From Gammaproteobacteria bacterium (GTDB lineage: Bacteria; Pseudomonadota; Gammaproteobacteria; Burkholderiales; Gallionellaceae): a stretch of 64,000 bases of DNA. The DNA lies in assembly GCA_018814405.1 (NCBI GenBank), contig JAHIZO010000006.1, forward strand, positions 1 through 64,000, written 5' to 3'. The position numbers and the translations under genes were made by a program. Numbering within the stretch: the first letter of the stretch is position 1; every line of letters begins with the position of its first letter. Below, in pieces: positions 44,261 through 54,236 of this stretch. Under the pieces are notes generated by a model. The model worked only from the letters and a program-made list of their open reading frames with translations. It did no database searches and was not told where the DNA came from.

Positions 44261-45523
44261 TCACACGAGGCAACGCTTGTGCTCGATGTGATATTCGAAT
44301 TCTTTGCGGTAGTGCTTGAGCATGCCCTGCACCGGCCAAGCTGCTGCATCACCCAGCGCACAGATGGTGCGGCCGGCGATGTTGTCGCAGAGTTCAAGCA
44401 ACAGGTCCAAGTCTTCCGGCTTGCCCTCCCCCTTTTCGATGCGATGCACGATGCGGTACAGCCAGCCCGTGCCTTCACGGCAAGGCGTGCATTGACCGCA
44501 AGATTCTTCAAAATAGAAGTAGGACAGACGCTCCAGTGCTCGCACCATGCAAGTCGTGTCGTCCATCACGATCACCGCGCCGGAACCGAGATAGGAGCCG
44601 GCCTTCTGCAGCGAGTCGTAATCCATGTTGACGTCCATCATGATGTCGCCCGGCAACACCGGCATGGAAGAACCGCCGGGGATGACCGCCTTCAACTTGT
44701 GGCCGTGACGCACCCCGCCGGCCATTGCCAGCAGATCGCGGAACGGCGTGCCCATCGGCACTTCGAAGTTGCCCGGATTGTTCACATGACCGGACACCGA
44801 GAACAGTTTGATACCGCCGCTGTTCGGCACGCCGAGGTCGGCGAACTTCTTGCCGCCGTTGGCGATGATGTAAGGGATGCTGGCGAAAGTCTCGGTATTG
44901 TTGATGGTGGTCGGCTTGCCGTACAGACCGAAGCTTGCCGGGAACGGCGGCTTGAAGCGCGGCTGCCCCTTCTTGCCTTCGATCGATTCCAGCAACGCGG
45001 TCTCTTCGCCGCACACATATGCGCCGTAGCCCATGTGGTTGTGCAGGTCGAATTCGAAATCGGTGCCGAGGATGCCCTTGCCCAGATAGCCCGCTTTGCG
45101 TGCATCTTCACAGGCTTTTTCCATCGCTTCGTATGCTTCGAAGATCTCGCCGTGCACATAGTTGTAACCGGCTTTCACACCCATCGCATAAGCCGCTATG
45201 GCCATGCCTTCGATCAGCATGTGCGGGTTGTAGCGCAGGATGTCCCAGTCCTTGCAGGTGCCGGGCTCGCCTTCGTCAGAATTACAGACGATGTATTTGT
45301 CGCCCTCGTAGTTGCGCGGCATGAAGCTCCACTTCAGGCCAGTGGGGAAACCCGCACCACCGCGACCGCGCAGATTGGAGGCTTTGACTTCGGAGATGAT
45401 CAGGTCAGGCGACATCTTCTCGGTCAGCACTTTGCGCAGCGCCTGATAGCCGCCAGCCTTTACGTAGTTGTCGAGATTCGCCAGACCGTCCGCAGCTGTG
45501 GCGAGGATGATGGGCTTGCTCAT
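44261..45523 (-). CDS. nuoF: NADH-quinone oxidoreductase subunit F
   Basis: NADH-oxidising subunit (420 aa) holding FMN and the N3 4Fe-4S cluster. The NADH/FMN site motif [15 protein letters not shown] (about 51-65) and FMN-binding [15 protein letters not shown] are present, as is the cluster motif [12 protein letters not shown]. Its start overlaps the nuoE stop by four bases. Confidence 0.98.
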   Translation of the reverse strand: MSKPIILATAADGLANLDNYVKAGGYQALRKVLTEKMSPDLIISEVKASNLRGRGGAGFPTGLKWSFMPRNYEGDKYIVCNSDEGEPGTCKDWDILRYNPHMLIEGMAIAAYAMGVKAGYNYVHGEIFEAYEAMEKACEDARKAGYLGKGILGTDFEFDLHNHMGYGAYVCGEETALLESIEGKKGQPRFKPPFPASFGLYGKPTTINNTETFASIPYIIANGGKKFADLGVPNSGGIKLFSVSGHVNNPGNFEVPMGTPFRDLLAMAGGVRHGHKLKAVIPGGSSMPVLPGDIMMDVNMDYDSLQKAGSYLGSGAVIVMDDTTCMVRALERLSYFYFEESCGQCTPCREGTGWLYRIVHRIEKGEGKPEDLDLLLELCDNIAGRTICALGDAAAWPVQGMLKHYRKEFEYHIEHKRCLV

Positions 45524-46005
45524 GCCTTGCCTCCTTCCAGATCAGCGAGGATGCTGTCGATCTTTTCCGGCGTCAGCTTGCCGCACATCTTCTTGTTGTT
45601 CACGTTCAGCAATGGCGCGTCGATACAGGCGCCCATACACTCGCCTTCGCGCAGACCAAACTTGCCGTCCGCGGTGACTTCGTTCAGCTTGATGCCGAGC
45701 TTCTTTTCCAGATAGCCCACCGTATCGCCCGCACCGCACAGTGTGCACGACAGGTTGGTACACACGGTCAGCGTGTGTTTGCCCATCGGCTTCAGGTTGT
45801 ACATGTGATAGAAGGTCGCCACTTCGTAGACGGCCATCTGCGGCATGCCCAAATAGACGGCGACATCGGCCATGTCTTCCGGCGCGATCCAGCCCTTCTC
45901 ATCCTGTACGAAACGCAAGGCAGCCATCACGGCGGACTGGCGCTGGTCGGCGGGATACTTGTTCAGCTCTTTGTCGATGAGCGTCGTGATCTGTTGCGAC
46001 AACAT
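45520..46005 (-). CDS. nuoE: NADH-quinone oxidoreductase subunit E
   Basis: Peripheral subunit (161 aa) with a thioredoxin-like domain binding the N1a [2Fe-2S] cluster; ligands C82, C87, C123 and C127 are all present ([10 protein letters not shown] and [11 protein letters not shown]). Its start overlaps the last base of the nuoD stop. Confidence 0.97.
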   Translation of the reverse strand: MLSQQITTLIDKELNKYPADQRQSAVMAALRFVQDEKGWIAPEDMADVAVYLGMPQMAVYEVATFYHMYNLKPMGKHTLTVCTNLSCTLCGAGDTVGYLEKKLGIKLNEVTADGKFGLREGECMGACIDAPLLNVNNKKMCGKLTPEKIDSILADLEGGKA

Positions 46006-47258
46006 CAGCGGTCTACCTCCCCGAAAACAATATCCTGCGTACCGATGATGGCCACCACGTCGGCGATCATGTGGCCACGTGTCATCTCATCCAGACTGGA
46101 CAGGTGTGTGAAACCCGGTGCACGGATCTTCATGCGATATGGCTTGTTGGCGCCGTCCGATGCCAGATAGATACCGAACTCACCCTTGGGATGCTCGACG
46201 GCCGAATACACTTCGCCAGCCGGCACGTGCATACCTTCCGTGAAGAACTTAAAGTGGTGGATCAGCTCTTCCATGTTCTGCTTCATCGCCTCACGCTTGG
46301 GCGGTGCGTATTTCAGATCGTCGGCCATGACCGGGCCGGGGTTCTTGCGCAGCCAATCAATACATTGGCGGATGATACGCAAGGACTGGCGCATCTCTTC
46401 CACGCGCACCAGATAACGGTCGTAGCAATCGCCCTCGACACCCACCGGGATGTCGAAGTCCATCTTGTCGTAGACCTCGTACGGCTGCTTCTTGCGCAAG
46501 TCCCAGGCGATACCGGAACCACGCAGCATCGGGCCGGTGAAACCCAGCGCCATTGCGCGCTCCGGCGTGACGACGCCGATACCGACGGTACGCTGTTTCC
46601 AGATACGGTTATCGGTGAGCAGCGTCTCGAATTCATCGATGTGCTTGGGGAAACGAACGGTGAAGTCTTCGATGAAGTCTAGCAGCGAGCCTTGACGGTT
46701 CTCGTTCATGCGCTTCACATCGGCCGCGTTGTGGATCTTGCTCTCTTTGTAGTGAGGCATGACTTCCGGCAGATCGCGATACACGCCGCCCGGACGATAG
46801 TAAGCAGCATGCAGACGCGCACCGGCCACCGCCTCATAGGCGTCCACCAGATCTTCACGGTCGCGGAACGCGTAGAAGAACATGGTCATCGCGCCGAGGT
46901 CGATACCGACCGCGCCCAGCCACAGCAGGTGGTTCAGGATGCGGGTGATCTCGTCATACATGACGCGGATGTATTGCGCGCGAATCGGCACTTCGATACC
47001 GGCCAACTTCTCCACCGCCATCACATAAGCATGCTCGTTACACATCGGGGACACGTAATCCAGACGGTCCATGTAGGGCATGGCTTGCAGGAAGGTCTTA
47101 TGTTCCGCCAGCTTTTCGGTACCGCGGTGCAGCAGACCGATGTGCGGGTCGGCACGTTCGACCACTTCGCCGTCCAGCTCCAGCACCAGGCGCAACACGC
47201 CGTGGGCTGCAGGGTGCTGAGGTCCGAAGTTCAGGGTGTAATTTTTGATTTCAGCCAT
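46005..47258 (-). CDS. nuoD: NADH-quinone oxidoreductase subunit D
   Basis: The 49-kDa-type subunit (417 aa) that forms the quinone site with NuoB. The start at ATG 47258 gives [20 protein letters not shown], where the conserved histidine of the quinone pocket lies; the longer frame to 47348 enters nuoC. NuoC and NuoD are separate here, not fused as in E. coli. Confidence 0.97.
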   Translation of the reverse strand: MAEIKNYTLNFGPQHPAAHGVLRLVLELDGEVVERADPHIGLLHRGTEKLAEHKTFLQAMPYMDRLDYVSPMCNEHAYVMAVEKLAGIEVPIRAQYIRVMYDEITRILNHLLWLGAVGIDLGAMTMFFYAFRDREDLVDAYEAVAGARLHAAYYRPGGVYRDLPEVMPHYKESKIHNAADVKRMNENRQGSLLDFIEDFTVRFPKHIDEFETLLTDNRIWKQRTVGIGVVTPERAMALGFTGPMLRGSGIAWDLRKKQPYEVYDKMDFDIPVGVEGDCYDRYLVRVEEMRQSLRIIRQCIDWLRKNPGPVMADDLKYAPPKREAMKQNMEELIHHFKFFTEGMHVPAGEVYSAVEHPKGEFGIYLASDGANKPYRMKIRAPGFTHLSSLDEMTRGHMIADVVAIIGTQDIVFGEVDR

Positions 47259-47274
47259 TACTGTCTCTCTGCTC

Positions 47275-47904
47275 TTAGTTTCGACCGTACTGCTCTTCGC
47301 GCATGGTGCGCGGTGTGATCTCGCGCGGTTCAACCGACACCGGCTCATAGATCACGCGGCGTTGATCGGCGTCGTAACGCATCTCAACGGTACCTGACAG
47401 CGGGAAGTCTTTGCGGAACGGATTACCCACGAAGCCATAGTCCGTCAGCAGGCGACGCAGGTCCGGATGTCCCTTGAAGATGGTGCCGTACAGGTCGAAC
47501 GCTTCGCGCTCGTGCCAGTTCGCCACCGGCCACACGCCGATCACAGAATCCATCATCGGCATCGCATCGTCCTCGGCGAACACGCGCACGCGCAGCCGGA
47601 TGTTGTGAGTGATGGAAAGTAGATGATAGATAGTGGCGAAACGAGGACCTTGATGCGGCTGATCGGCCAGATAACGGCCGTCCTCGCAAGTCTCGCTGCC
47701 GTAAGTCGAGTAATCGATGCCGCACAGATCGATCAATTCTTCGAAGCGCAGGTCGGCGTCGTCGCGCAGACGGGTGAAGACGCTAAGCATGTCGTCAGCC
47801 TTCACCACCATCGTCAATTCGCCCAAGCGCTCTTGCAGACTCACCACTTTCGTACCGAAAGCTTCGGCCAGATTGGATTTCAGGATTTTGAGGTCGGTAG
47901 TCAT
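47275..47904 (-). CDS. nuoC: NADH-quinone oxidoreductase subunit C
   Basis: The 30-kDa-type peripheral subunit (209 aa). The signature near the middle, [20 protein letters not shown] then [20 protein letters not shown], is complete. It is a stand-alone protein, two bases after nuoB and 16 before nuoD. Confidence 0.97.
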   Translation of the reverse strand: MTTDLKILKSNLAEAFGTKVVSLQERLGELTMVVKADDMLSVFTRLRDDADLRFEELIDLCGIDYSTYGSETCEDGRYLADQPHQGPRFATIYHLLSITHNIRLRVRVFAEDDAMPMMDSVIGVWPVANWHEREAFDLYGTIFKGHPDLRRLLTDYGFVGNPFRKDFPLSGTVEMRYDADQRRVIYEPVSVEPREITPRTMREEQYGRN

Positions 47905-47906
47905 GA

Positions 47907-48389
47907 TCAGCCTCGCGCGATGGTGTTAGTGCGCTTGATCTTGTTCTGCAACTGGATCACGCCATACAGCAAGGCCTCAGCCGTCGGCGGGCAGCCGGGA
48001 ACATAGATATCGACGGGAACGATGCGATCACAACCGCGCACCACAGAATAGGAATAGTGATAGTAGCCGCCACCGTTGGCGCATGAGCCCATGGAGATCA
48101 CCCAGCGCGGCTCGGCCATCTGGTCGTACACCTTGCGCAGGGCGGGTGCCATCTTGTTACACAGCGTGCCCGCCACGATCATCACATCGGACTGACGCGG
48201 ACTGGGACGGAAAGCACCAGCACCGAAACGGTCCAAGTCGTAACGCGGCAAAGCGGCATGCATCATCTCGACGGCGCAACATGCCAAACCGAAGGTCATC
48301 GGCCACAGGGAACCGGTACGCGCGTAATTGATAATGGTATCGGCGGTGGTGGTGATCACGCCTTTTTCCAGAATTCCTTCAATGCCCAT
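47907..48389 (-). CDS. nuoB: NADH-quinone oxidoreductase subunit B
   Basis: Carries the terminal 4Fe-4S cluster N2 that reduces quinone. The unusual ligand set with adjacent cysteines is present: C37 and C38 (LACCAVEM), C103 (GSCANGG) and C133 (PGCPP). The 160-residue length is normal. It starts 142 bases after nuoA, a gap containing an 8-bp inverted repeat. Confidence 0.98.
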   Translation of the reverse strand: MGIEGILEKGVITTTADTIINYARTGSLWPMTFGLACCAVEMMHAALPRYDLDRFGAGAFRPSPRQSDVMIVAGTLCNKMAPALRKVYDQMAEPRWVISMGSCANGGGYYHYSYSVVRGCDRIVPVDIYVPGCPPTAEALLYGVIQLQNKIKRTNTIARG

Positions 48390-48501
48390 ATGCTCCCCTC
48401 TTCATCGTGCACGACAACGCCTTCCGGCGGTCGCACATTCATGTTTTAGATACTCTCGCTGGCGTGCCGCAGCCCTGCTCTACCCGCTGGATCTGCAGCA
48501 C

Positions 48502-48523
48502 TCGCGGATGATCACATCCGCGA
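48502..48523. other. Inverted repeat in the nuoA-nuoB gap
   Basis: TCGCGGAT (48502-48509) and ATCCGCGA (48516-48523), a perfect 8-bp stem with a 6-base loop, 8 bases beyond the nuoA stop on the minus strand. There is no U-run. It could be an mRNA processing or stability element within the nuo transcript. Confidence 0.6.
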
Positions 48524-48531
48524 CCGTGCCA

Positions 48532-48888
48532 TTACTCCCACTCCAGCGCGCCCTTCATCCATTCGTAGACGAAACCGACCACAAGAATGGCCAAAAAAAC
48601 CATCATGGAAACGAAACCGAAGGTGCCGATCTCTTTAAGAACGATCGCCCAGGGAAAGAGGAATGCAATCTCAAGATCGAACAGAATGAAAAGGATGGCG
48701 ACGAGATAGAAACGCACATCGAATTTCATGCGCGCATCTTCGAATGCCTCAAAACCGCATTCGTATGGAGATAGTTTTTTGTCGTCAGGACGGTTCGGGC
48801 CGGTGATGATGCCAAGAACCAAGGGTGCAATACCCATTACCAAAGCGATGCCGATAAACAACAGTACCGGAAAATAATTTTCCAACAT
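48532..48888 (-). CDS. nuoA: NADH-quinone oxidoreductase subunit A
   Basis: First gene of the operon: a 118-residue membrane subunit with three helices. Conserved block [20 protein letters not shown] then [20 protein letters not shown] is complete. ATG 48888 gives the usual N-terminus ([20 protein letters not shown]); a longer frame to 48939 is rejected. The tRNA-Leu gene lies 110 bases upstream on the same strand. Confidence 0.97.
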   Translation of the reverse strand: MLENYFPVLLFIGIALVMGIAPLVLGIITGPNRPDDKKLSPYECGFEAFEDARMKFDVRFYLVAILFILFDLEIAFLFPWAIVLKEIGTFGFVSMMVFLAILVVGFVYEWMKGALEWE

Positions 48889-49000
48889 GCTTGAGTCCCC
48901 TCCCTCTGTGAACCCGCAATATAGCGGAGTGCAAAGCAATGCTCTAGATTTATATTTGGCCTGTTACCGAATCAGCCAGGCTCTTCTTTGTGTTGTCTGG

Positions 49001-49084
49001 TGCGGGGCATGGGACTCGAACCCACACGTCCTTTCGGACACAGCCACCTCAAGGCTGCGCGTCTACCAATTCCGCCAACTCCGC
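49001..49084 (-). tRNA. tRNA-Leu (anticodon GAG)
   Basis: On the minus strand the sequence starts GCGGAGTTGGCGGAATTGG and ends in GTTCGAGTCCCAT then GCCCCGCA, with an encoded CCA (48998-49000) directly after. The anticodon stem-loop CAGCC-TTGAGGT-GGCTG gives anticodon GAG (Leu, CUC/CUU). A variable arm with stem GTCC/GGAC marks a class II tRNA. The acceptor stem has an A5-C68 mismatch and a T7-G66 wobble. It sits between secG and nuoA; the secG-leuU neighbourhood is the same in E. coli. Confidence 0.95.
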
Positions 49085-49098
49085 ATACTACTTGTAAA

Positions 49099-49437
49099 TT
49101 ATCGCGGGATTTCCTTTGCCTTGGAATCAGGCGCACCTGCGGCTGCCGGCGCTTCCACTTGCAGCGCATCCACGTCCACGCGATCCATCACACCCGATTG
49201 CTTCTCAGGCTGTGCATACATGGTCGTCAACGTCAGACTGGTGATGAAAAATACGGTTGCGGCCACCGCTGTGCTACGACTCAAAAAGTTGGCCGAACCA
49301 CTGGAGCCGAACACACTGCCCGCAGAGCCGGTGCCGAATGCAGCCCCCATATCGGCGCCTTTGCCATGCTGGATCAATACCAGACCGACCAACACCACCG
49401 CAGTTACTACATGCACTACCCAAACCAATGTTTCCAC
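49099..49437 (-). CDS. secG: Preprotein translocase subunit SecG
   Basis: SecG assists SecYE in protein export. The 112-residue protein has two membrane helices (about 2-22 and 55-75) with the conserved loop between them ([32 protein letters not shown]). The tail after residue 80 is Ala/Asp-rich and variable, as usual. It lies 21 bases after tpiA and just before the tRNA-Leu gene, so the three are probably co-transcribed. Confidence 0.95.
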   Translation of the reverse strand: METLVWVVHVVTAVVLVGLVLIQHGKGADMGAAFGTGSAGSVFGSSGSANFLSRSTAVAATVFFITSLTLTTMYAQPEKQSGVMDRVDVDALQVEAPAAAGAPDSKAKEIPR

Positions 49438-49458
49438 GCTTGACTCCAGCTTTTAAAT

Positions 49459-50214
49459 TTATTGTTGCGCAGCGCTACAGATCGCCACGAAATCTTCCGC
49501 CACCAAAGCCGCACCGCCGATCAGGCCACCATCGATATCCGGCATGCCCATCAATTCTGCGGCATTGCCCGGCTTCATACTGCCGCCGTACAAAATACGC
49601 AAACCTTGTGCTACTTCGCCATCCAGCTGCGCCACGCGCTGACGAATGAAGGCGTGCACTGCCTGCGCCTGCTCCGGTGTCGCCGTCTTGCCGGTACCGA
49701 TCGCCCAGACCGGCTCATAAGCGATGACCGCTTTCGCCAAGGCTTGTGCGCCGACATGATTCAGTATCACTTCCAGCTGGCGTCCCACGATCTGCTCGGT
49801 CACGCCGCTCTCGCGCTCTTCCAGTGTCTCGCCGACGCAAAAGATCGGCGTCAGGCCGAACTTGATCGCCGTATCGAACTTGGCAGCTGCGATGTCATTG
49901 CTCTCATGGAACAGGGCACGACGCTCGCTGTGACCGATGATGACGTAGTGGCATCCAAAATCGACCAACATCCCCGGCGCCACTGCACCGGTGAATGCGC
50001 CTTTTTCGTGCTGACTCAGGTTCTGAGCACCCCATGCCACATTGCTGCCTTGCAACAGGGACTGCGCCTGAGCCATATACGGGTAAGGCACACACACACC
50101 ATAATCAGCGGCGTTCAGCGCCTTCACGCCTGCCAGCACGCCCTCCAACAAAGCCTTGTTGCTTGCCAGGTCGCCGTGCATCTTCCAGTTTCCAACCACT
50201 AATTTGCGTCGCAT
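49459..50214 (-). CDS. tpiA: Triosephosphate isomerase
   Basis: Interconverts dihydroxyacetone phosphate and glyceraldehyde 3-phosphate in glycolysis and the Calvin cycle. The 251 residues show all catalytic parts: the lysine in GNWKMHGD (K11), histidine in IIGHSERR (about 95-102), glutamate in AYEPVWAIGTGKTA with the mobile loop, and the phosphate-binding GGSMKPGNA. It is divergent from pstS. Confidence 0.97.
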   Translation of the reverse strand: MRRKLVVGNWKMHGDLASNKALLEGVLAGVKALNAADYGVCVPYPYMAQAQSLLQGSNVAWGAQNLSQHEKGAFTGAVAPGMLVDFGCHYVIIGHSERRALFHESNDIAAAKFDTAIKFGLTPIFCVGETLEERESGVTEQIVGRQLEVILNHVGAQALAKAVIAYEPVWAIGTGKTATPEQAQAVHAFIRQRVAQLDGEVAQGLRILYGGSMKPGNAAELMGMPDIDGGLIGGAALVAEDFVAICSAAQQ

Positions 50215-50281
50215 CAGACTATTCTTCCGACGTTTTGAGGTCGGCGATAGTAACGGCGAAACGAACTTCGGTCAATCTGCC

Positions 50282-50310
50282 AGATATGGCCTCAACCAGA
50301 GGCCATATCT
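50282..50310. repeat. Perfect 12-bp palindrome between tpiA and pstS
   Basis: AGATATGGCCTC (50282-50293), loop AACCA, GAGGCCATATCT (50299-50310). It lies 67 bases upstream of the tpiA ATG and 28 bases before the Pho box. Neither side has a U-run and no gene ends here, so it is not an ordinary terminator. It may be an operator or a structured tpiA leader. Confidence 0.85.
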
Positions 50311-50338
50311 TCCCTGCCTACGCCATACCAGAATGGCT

Positions 50339-50373
50339 TGTGTAATAATCGTGTAACAATTGGCACATAGGAT
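50339..50373 (+). promoter_or_regulatory. Pho box and -10 element of pstS
   Basis: Two direct repeats spaced 11 bases apart, GTGTAA at 50340-50345 and again at 50351-50356, with AT-rich spacers, match the layout of PhoB sites (7-base repeats, 4-base spacers; consensus CTGTCAT). A partial third unit (TGGCACA) follows. The -10 candidate TAGGAT (50368-50373) begins about 10 bases after the second repeat, the standard geometry of PhoB-activated promoters. The repeats fit the consensus moderately. Confidence 0.7.
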
Positions 50374-50426
50374 GCATCCCGCTGACACAAGTCGAGCAAA
50401 CGACCAATCCTTTGGAGATAGCTGAA

Positions 50427-51473
50427 ATGAGTAAACTGAATCGAATCTTGAGCGGGCTCGGCCTGTCCTTGTCCCTGCTAGGCGCCACCGTGGCACATGC
50501 TGGCAACATCACAGGCGCCGGCGCGACCTTCCCTTACCCTGTTTACGCCAAATGGGCAGAGGCCTACAAGAATGAAACCGGCGTGGGCATGAACTATCAA
50601 TCCATCGGTTCCGGCGGCGGCATCAAGCAGATCAAAGCCAAAACCGTTGATTTCGGCGCTTCTGACGCGCCCATGAATGCCAATGAATTGGGTATGCTGG
50701 GTCTGACACAGTTCCCGACTGTGATCGGCGGCGTGGTGCCGGTCATCAATGTTGAAGGCGTATCCGCTGGCCAACTGAAGTTGACCAGCGACACTCTGGT
50801 CGACATCTTCATGGGCAAGATCACCAAGTGGAACGACTCCAAGATCGCCGCAGAAAACAAGGGCCTGAACCTGCCCGATCAAGCCATCACCGTGGTACAC
50901 CGCGCTGACGGCTCCGGCACCACGCACATCTTCACTTCCTATCTGGCTGCAGTCAGTACCACATGGATGCGTGAAGTCGGCGCAGGCAAAGCCGTGAAGT
51001 GGCCTGCAGGCACCGGCGGCAAAGGTAACGAAGGCGTCGCCTCTTACGTTCAGCGCATCAAAGGTTCTATCGGCTACGTTGAATATGCCTACGCGCTGCA
51101 GAACAAGATGTCCTACGCTCAACTGAAGAACCGCGACGGTCACTTCGTTTCTCCGACTGCCGACAGCTTCAAGGCTGCTGCAGGCAATGCCAAGTGGAAA
51201 GCTTCCGAAGGTTTCGCCGAGATCCTGGTGGATCAGCCGGGCGCAGACAGCTGGCCTATCGCTGGTGCAACCTTCATTTTGGTTTACAAGAATCAGGACA
51301 ATGCTGCTACTGCTGCTGAAGTGCTGAAGTTCTTTGACTGGGCTTACAGCCACGGCGACCAGATGGCTTCCGATCTGCACTACGTGCCGCTACCGGGCAA
51401 TGTCACCGCCATGATCCGCAAGGCTTGGAAGGATCAGATCAAAGACAGCCACGGCAAGGCAATCTGGAAGTAA
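50427..51473 (+). CDS. pstS: Phosphate-binding protein PstS
   Basis: Periplasmic high-affinity phosphate receptor of the Pst ABC importer. From ATG 50427 the precursor has 348 residues with a signal peptide (MSKLNRILSGLGLSLSLLGA then TVAHA, about 1-25) and the mature start GNITGAGATFPYPVYAKWAE. Phosphate-binding motifs SIGSGGGIKQI, DFGASDAPM and HRADGSGTTHIFTSYL are present. GGAG lies about 9 bases upstream. Expression is expected under phosphate limitation through the Pho box. Confidence 0.97.
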   Translation: MSKLNRILSGLGLSLSLLGATVAHAGNITGAGATFPYPVYAKWAEAYKNETGVGMNYQSIGSGGGIKQIKAKTVDFGASDAPMNANELGMLGLTQFPTVIGGVVPVINVEGVSAGQLKLTSDTLVDIFMGKITKWNDSKIAAENKGLNLPDQAITVVHRADGSGTTHIFTSYLAAVSTTWMREVGAGKAVKWPAGTGGKGNEGVASYVQRIKGSIGYVEYAYALQNKMSYAQLKNRDGHFVSPTADSFKAAAGNAKWKASEGFAEILVDQPGADSWPIAGATFILVYKNQDNAATAAEVLKFFDWAYSHGDQMASDLHYVPLPGNVTAMIRKAWKDQIKDSHGKAIWK

Positions 51474-51485
51474 GTAAAGCCTGTA

Positions 51486-51535
51486 TGTGCCGAACGGCAC
51501 ACACAAGTTATAATTCGGGGGGCGCTATGCCCCCC
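51486..51535 (+). other. Two hairpins between pstS and pstC
   Basis: TGTGCC-GAAC-GGCACA (51486-51501) is followed by GGGGGGC-GCTAT-GCCCCCC (51517-51535). The second is GC-rich but followed by AATTTCA rather than a U-run. Such structures can protect the 3' end of pstS mRNA and lower read-through, giving more binding protein than transporter. Confidence 0.65.
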
Positions 51536-51561
51536 AATTTCACCCTAGACCTATTAAAAAA

Positions 51562-52527
51562 ATGAAATCGACGCTCCTGCACCAAGCCCGGCTCAAGCAA
51601 CAGATATGGCTGGACATGTTGTTTCGTGGCCTGACCCGTCTGTCGGCGTTTGGCGTTCTGGCGCTATTGCTCGCGATCATCACCTCATTGGTGATCGGCA
51701 GCATGCCCGCCATCGAAGCGTTCGGTTTTAACTTTCTCATCAATGATGAATGGAACCCGGTCACCGATGAATACGGCGCGCTGGTACCCATCGTTGGCAC
51801 ACTTGTCACATCCGGTATCGCTCTGCTGATCGCCATTCCCGTCAGCTTCGGTATCGCCATATTCCTGACCGAGCTGTCACCGCGCGTCTTGCGCCGTCCG
51901 CTCGGCATCGCCGTTGAATTGCTGGCGGGCATTCCCAGCATCATCTACGGCATGTGGGGCTTGTTCGTATTCGCCCCGTTCTTTGCCGACCATATCGAGC
52001 CGTGGATCAATGACCACATCGGCACCCTGCCCATGCTCGGCCCCTTTTTCTCCGGCCCGCCAATGGGTATCGGCATTCTAACCGCGGGCATCATCCTCGC
52101 CATCATGGTGATCCCGTTCATCGCATCAGTCATGCGCGACGTGTTCGAAGTCGTACCGCCGATGCTAAAAGAGTCTGCCTACGGTGTCGGCGCCACGACT
52201 TGGGAAGTGGTAATGAAGATCGTGCTGCCCTTCACACGCATCGGCGTGGTCGGCGGCATCATGCTCGGCTTGGGGCGCGCCTTGGGCGAGACCATGGCCG
52301 TCACCTTCGTCATCGGCAATGCGCATGAACTGAGCAAATCGTTACTAATGCCTGGCAACAGCATCTCCTCGGCACTGGCCAATGAATTCACCGAAGCTGT
52401 CGGTGAGCTGTATACCGCTTCGTTGATCGAGCTTGGCTTGATCCTTTTCTTCATCACTTTCGTCGTCCTGTCACTCGCACGCCTGATGCTGCACAAGCTG
52501 GGCAAGGGCGAGGGCCAGACCACCTGA
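51562..52527 (+). CDS. pstC: Phosphate ABC transporter permease PstC
   Basis: Inner-membrane permease (321 aa, about six helices). The ABC-contact EAA loop ([20 protein letters not shown]) and the Pst-type [20 protein letters not shown] are present. The upstream sequence (CCTATTAAAAAA) has no recognisable ribosome site, so translation may be weak. pstA follows 5 bases later. Confidence 0.95.
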   Translation: MKSTLLHQARLKQQIWLDMLFRGLTRLSAFGVLALLLAIITSLVIGSMPAIEAFGFNFLINDEWNPVTDEYGALVPIVGTLVTSGIALLIAIPVSFGIAIFLTELSPRVLRRPLGIAVELLAGIPSIIYGMWGLFVFAPFFADHIEPWINDHIGTLPMLGPFFSGPPMGIGILTAGIILAIMVIPFIASVMRDVFEVVPPMLKESAYGVGATTWEVVMKIVLPFTRIGVVGGIMLGLGRALGETMAVTFVIGNAHELSKSLLMPGNSISSALANEFTEAVGELYTASLIELGLILFFITFVVLSLARLMLHKLGKGEGQTT

Positions 52528-52532
52528 ACGCC

Positions 52533-53378
52533 ATGCTGACACTCTATACCCGCCGCCGCATCATCAACGTCACCGGTCTAGTGGTCTCCATGCTGGCCAT
52601 GGCCTTCGGCCTGTTTTGGCTGTGCTGGATCCTGATCACTTTGCTCAGCCACGGCCTTTCCGCACTCACTCCTGCCGTTTTCTCGCAGATGACGCCGCCG
52701 CCAGGTAGCACCGGCGGCCTGCTGAACGCGATCGCCGGCACGCTGATGATGAGTCTGCTCGGCACGTTGATCGGCACCCCCATCGGCATCTTAGCAGGCA
52801 CCTATCTTGCCGAGTTCGGTCAGCGTGGCTGGCTGGCACCGGTCACGCGTTTCATCAATGACATCCTGCTATCCGCACCTTCCATCGTAATCGGTCTATT
52901 CGTGTACGAGGTGTACGTCATCCGCGTCGGTCACTTCTCCGGCTGGGCAGGTGCGTTGGCACTGGCGATCATCGTGATCCCCATCGTGATTCGCACCACC
53001 GAGAACATGCTGCGCCTGATTCCCAACACCCTGCGCGAGGCCGCCTCCGCACTTGGCGCGCCCCAATGGAAGATCGTCAGTTTCGTCACCCTGCGCGCCG
53101 CGCGTGCCGGCATCATCACTGGCGTGATGCTCGCCATCGCCCGCATCAGCGGCGAGACCGCCCCGCTGTTGTTCACCGCACTGAACAACCAGTTCTGGAG
53201 TACCGACATGAACAGCCCGCTGGCCAACTTGCCGGTGGTGATCTTCCAGTTCGCCATGAGCCCCTATGAGGATTGGCAGCACCTCGCATGGGCCGGCGCA
53301 CTACTGATCACTATGAGCGTACTCACACTCAACATCCTGGCGCGTATCCTGTTCCGCCAGAGTGCAACCACACATTGA
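52533..53378 (+). CDS. pstA: Phosphate ABC transporter permease PstA
   Basis: Second permease subunit (281 aa, six helices). Motifs include [20 protein letters not shown] and the EAA loop [20 protein letters not shown], then [15 protein letters not shown]. An ATG at 52533 just after the pstC stop gives the standard size. Confidence 0.96.
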   Translation: MLTLYTRRRIINVTGLVVSMLAMAFGLFWLCWILITLLSHGLSALTPAVFSQMTPPPGSTGGLLNAIAGTLMMSLLGTLIGTPIGILAGTYLAEFGQRGWLAPVTRFINDILLSAPSIVIGLFVYEVYVIRVGHFSGWAGALALAIIVIPIVIRTTENMLRLIPNTLREAASALGAPQWKIVSFVTLRAARAGIITGVMLAIARISGETAPLLFTALNNQFWSTDMNSPLANLPVVIFQFAMSPYEDWQHLAWAGALLITMSVLTLNILARILFRQSATTH

Positions 53379-53396
53379 TATCGGGAATCACTACTC

Positions 53397-54170
53397 ATGA
53401 ACGCTGAAACAGTCAACACACCCAAGGTCATCGTACGAGACCTCAACTTTTTCTACGGCAACTACCGTGCGCTCAAGGACATCAATCTCGATATCGCCGA
53501 AAAGATGGTGACCGCATTCATCGGCCCGTCCGGTTGCGGCAAGTCGACCCTGCTGCGCACCTTCAACCGCATGTATCAGCTCTATCCCAAGCAGAAGGCC
53601 ACAGGACAGATCATGCTGGACGGCAGCAATGTGCTGGACCCAAAGCAGGATCTCAACATGCTGCGCGCCAAGGTCGGCATGGTGTTCCAGAAGCCGACAC
53701 CGTTCCCGATGTCTATCTACGACAACATCGCCTTCGGTGTGAAACTGTATGAGAACCTGAGCCGCAACGAGATGGATGAGCGCGTCGAATGGGCGTTGAA
53801 AAAAGCGGCATTGTGGGGCGAGGTCAGCGACAAGCTGAAACAGAGCGGCACCAGCCTGTCCGGCGGCCAGCAGCAGCGTCTGTGTATCGCACGCGCCATC
53901 GCCGTCAAGCCGCAAGTGTTGCTACTGGACGAGCCGACTTCCGCGCTCGACCCGATCTCCACCGCACACATCGAAAAACTGATCGACGAACTGAAGAAAG
54001 ACTTCACCATCGTCATCGTGACCCACAACATGCAACAGGCGGCCCGCATCTCGGATTTCACCGCCTATATGTACCTGGGCGACCTGATCGAGTTCGGCGA
54101 CACCAGCACCGTGTTCACCAACCCGAAGCGCAAAGAGACTGAGGATTACATCACCGGACGATTCGGTTAA
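53397..54170 (+). CDS. pstB: Phosphate ABC transporter ATPase PstB
   Basis: ATP-binding subunit (257 aa). Walker [10 protein letters not shown] (about 44-52), the signature LSGGQQQR, Walker [13 protein letters not shown] and the switch histidine in VTHNM are all intact. It is the last gene of pstSCAB. phoU, which usually follows, is not here; a terminator and convergent glmM follow instead. Confidence 0.97.
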   Translation: MNAETVNTPKVIVRDLNFFYGNYRALKDINLDIAEKMVTAFIGPSGCGKSTLLRTFNRMYQLYPKQKATGQIMLDGSNVLDPKQDLNMLRAKVGMVFQKPTPFPMSIYDNIAFGVKLYENLSRNEMDERVEWALKKAALWGEVSDKLKQSGTSLSGGQQQRLCIARAIAVKPQVLLLDEPTSALDPISTAHIEKLIDELKKDFTIVIVTHNMQQAARISDFTAYMYLGDLIEFGDTSTVFTNPKRKETEDYITGRFG

Positions 54171-54189
54171 GTATTCCGAACGCACCAAC

Positions 54190-54222
54190 AAGAACGCCGA
54201 GCAATGCTCGACGTTCTTCTTT
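54190..54222 (+). terminator. Terminator after pstB
   Basis: AAGAACG-C-CGAG (54190-54201), loop, CTCG-A-CGTTCTT (54207-54218): an 11-bp stem with one internal mismatch, followed by CTTTT. It lies between the convergent pstB and glmM genes and may act in both directions. Confidence 0.8.
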
Positions 54223-54236
54223 TCTGTCTGATAAAT

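Noticed and set aside
44231-45715. Open frame of 494 codons on the plus strand opposite nuoF and nuoE
   Set aside because: Antisense to genes with complete cofactor motifs; composition is that of a reverse-frame shadow.
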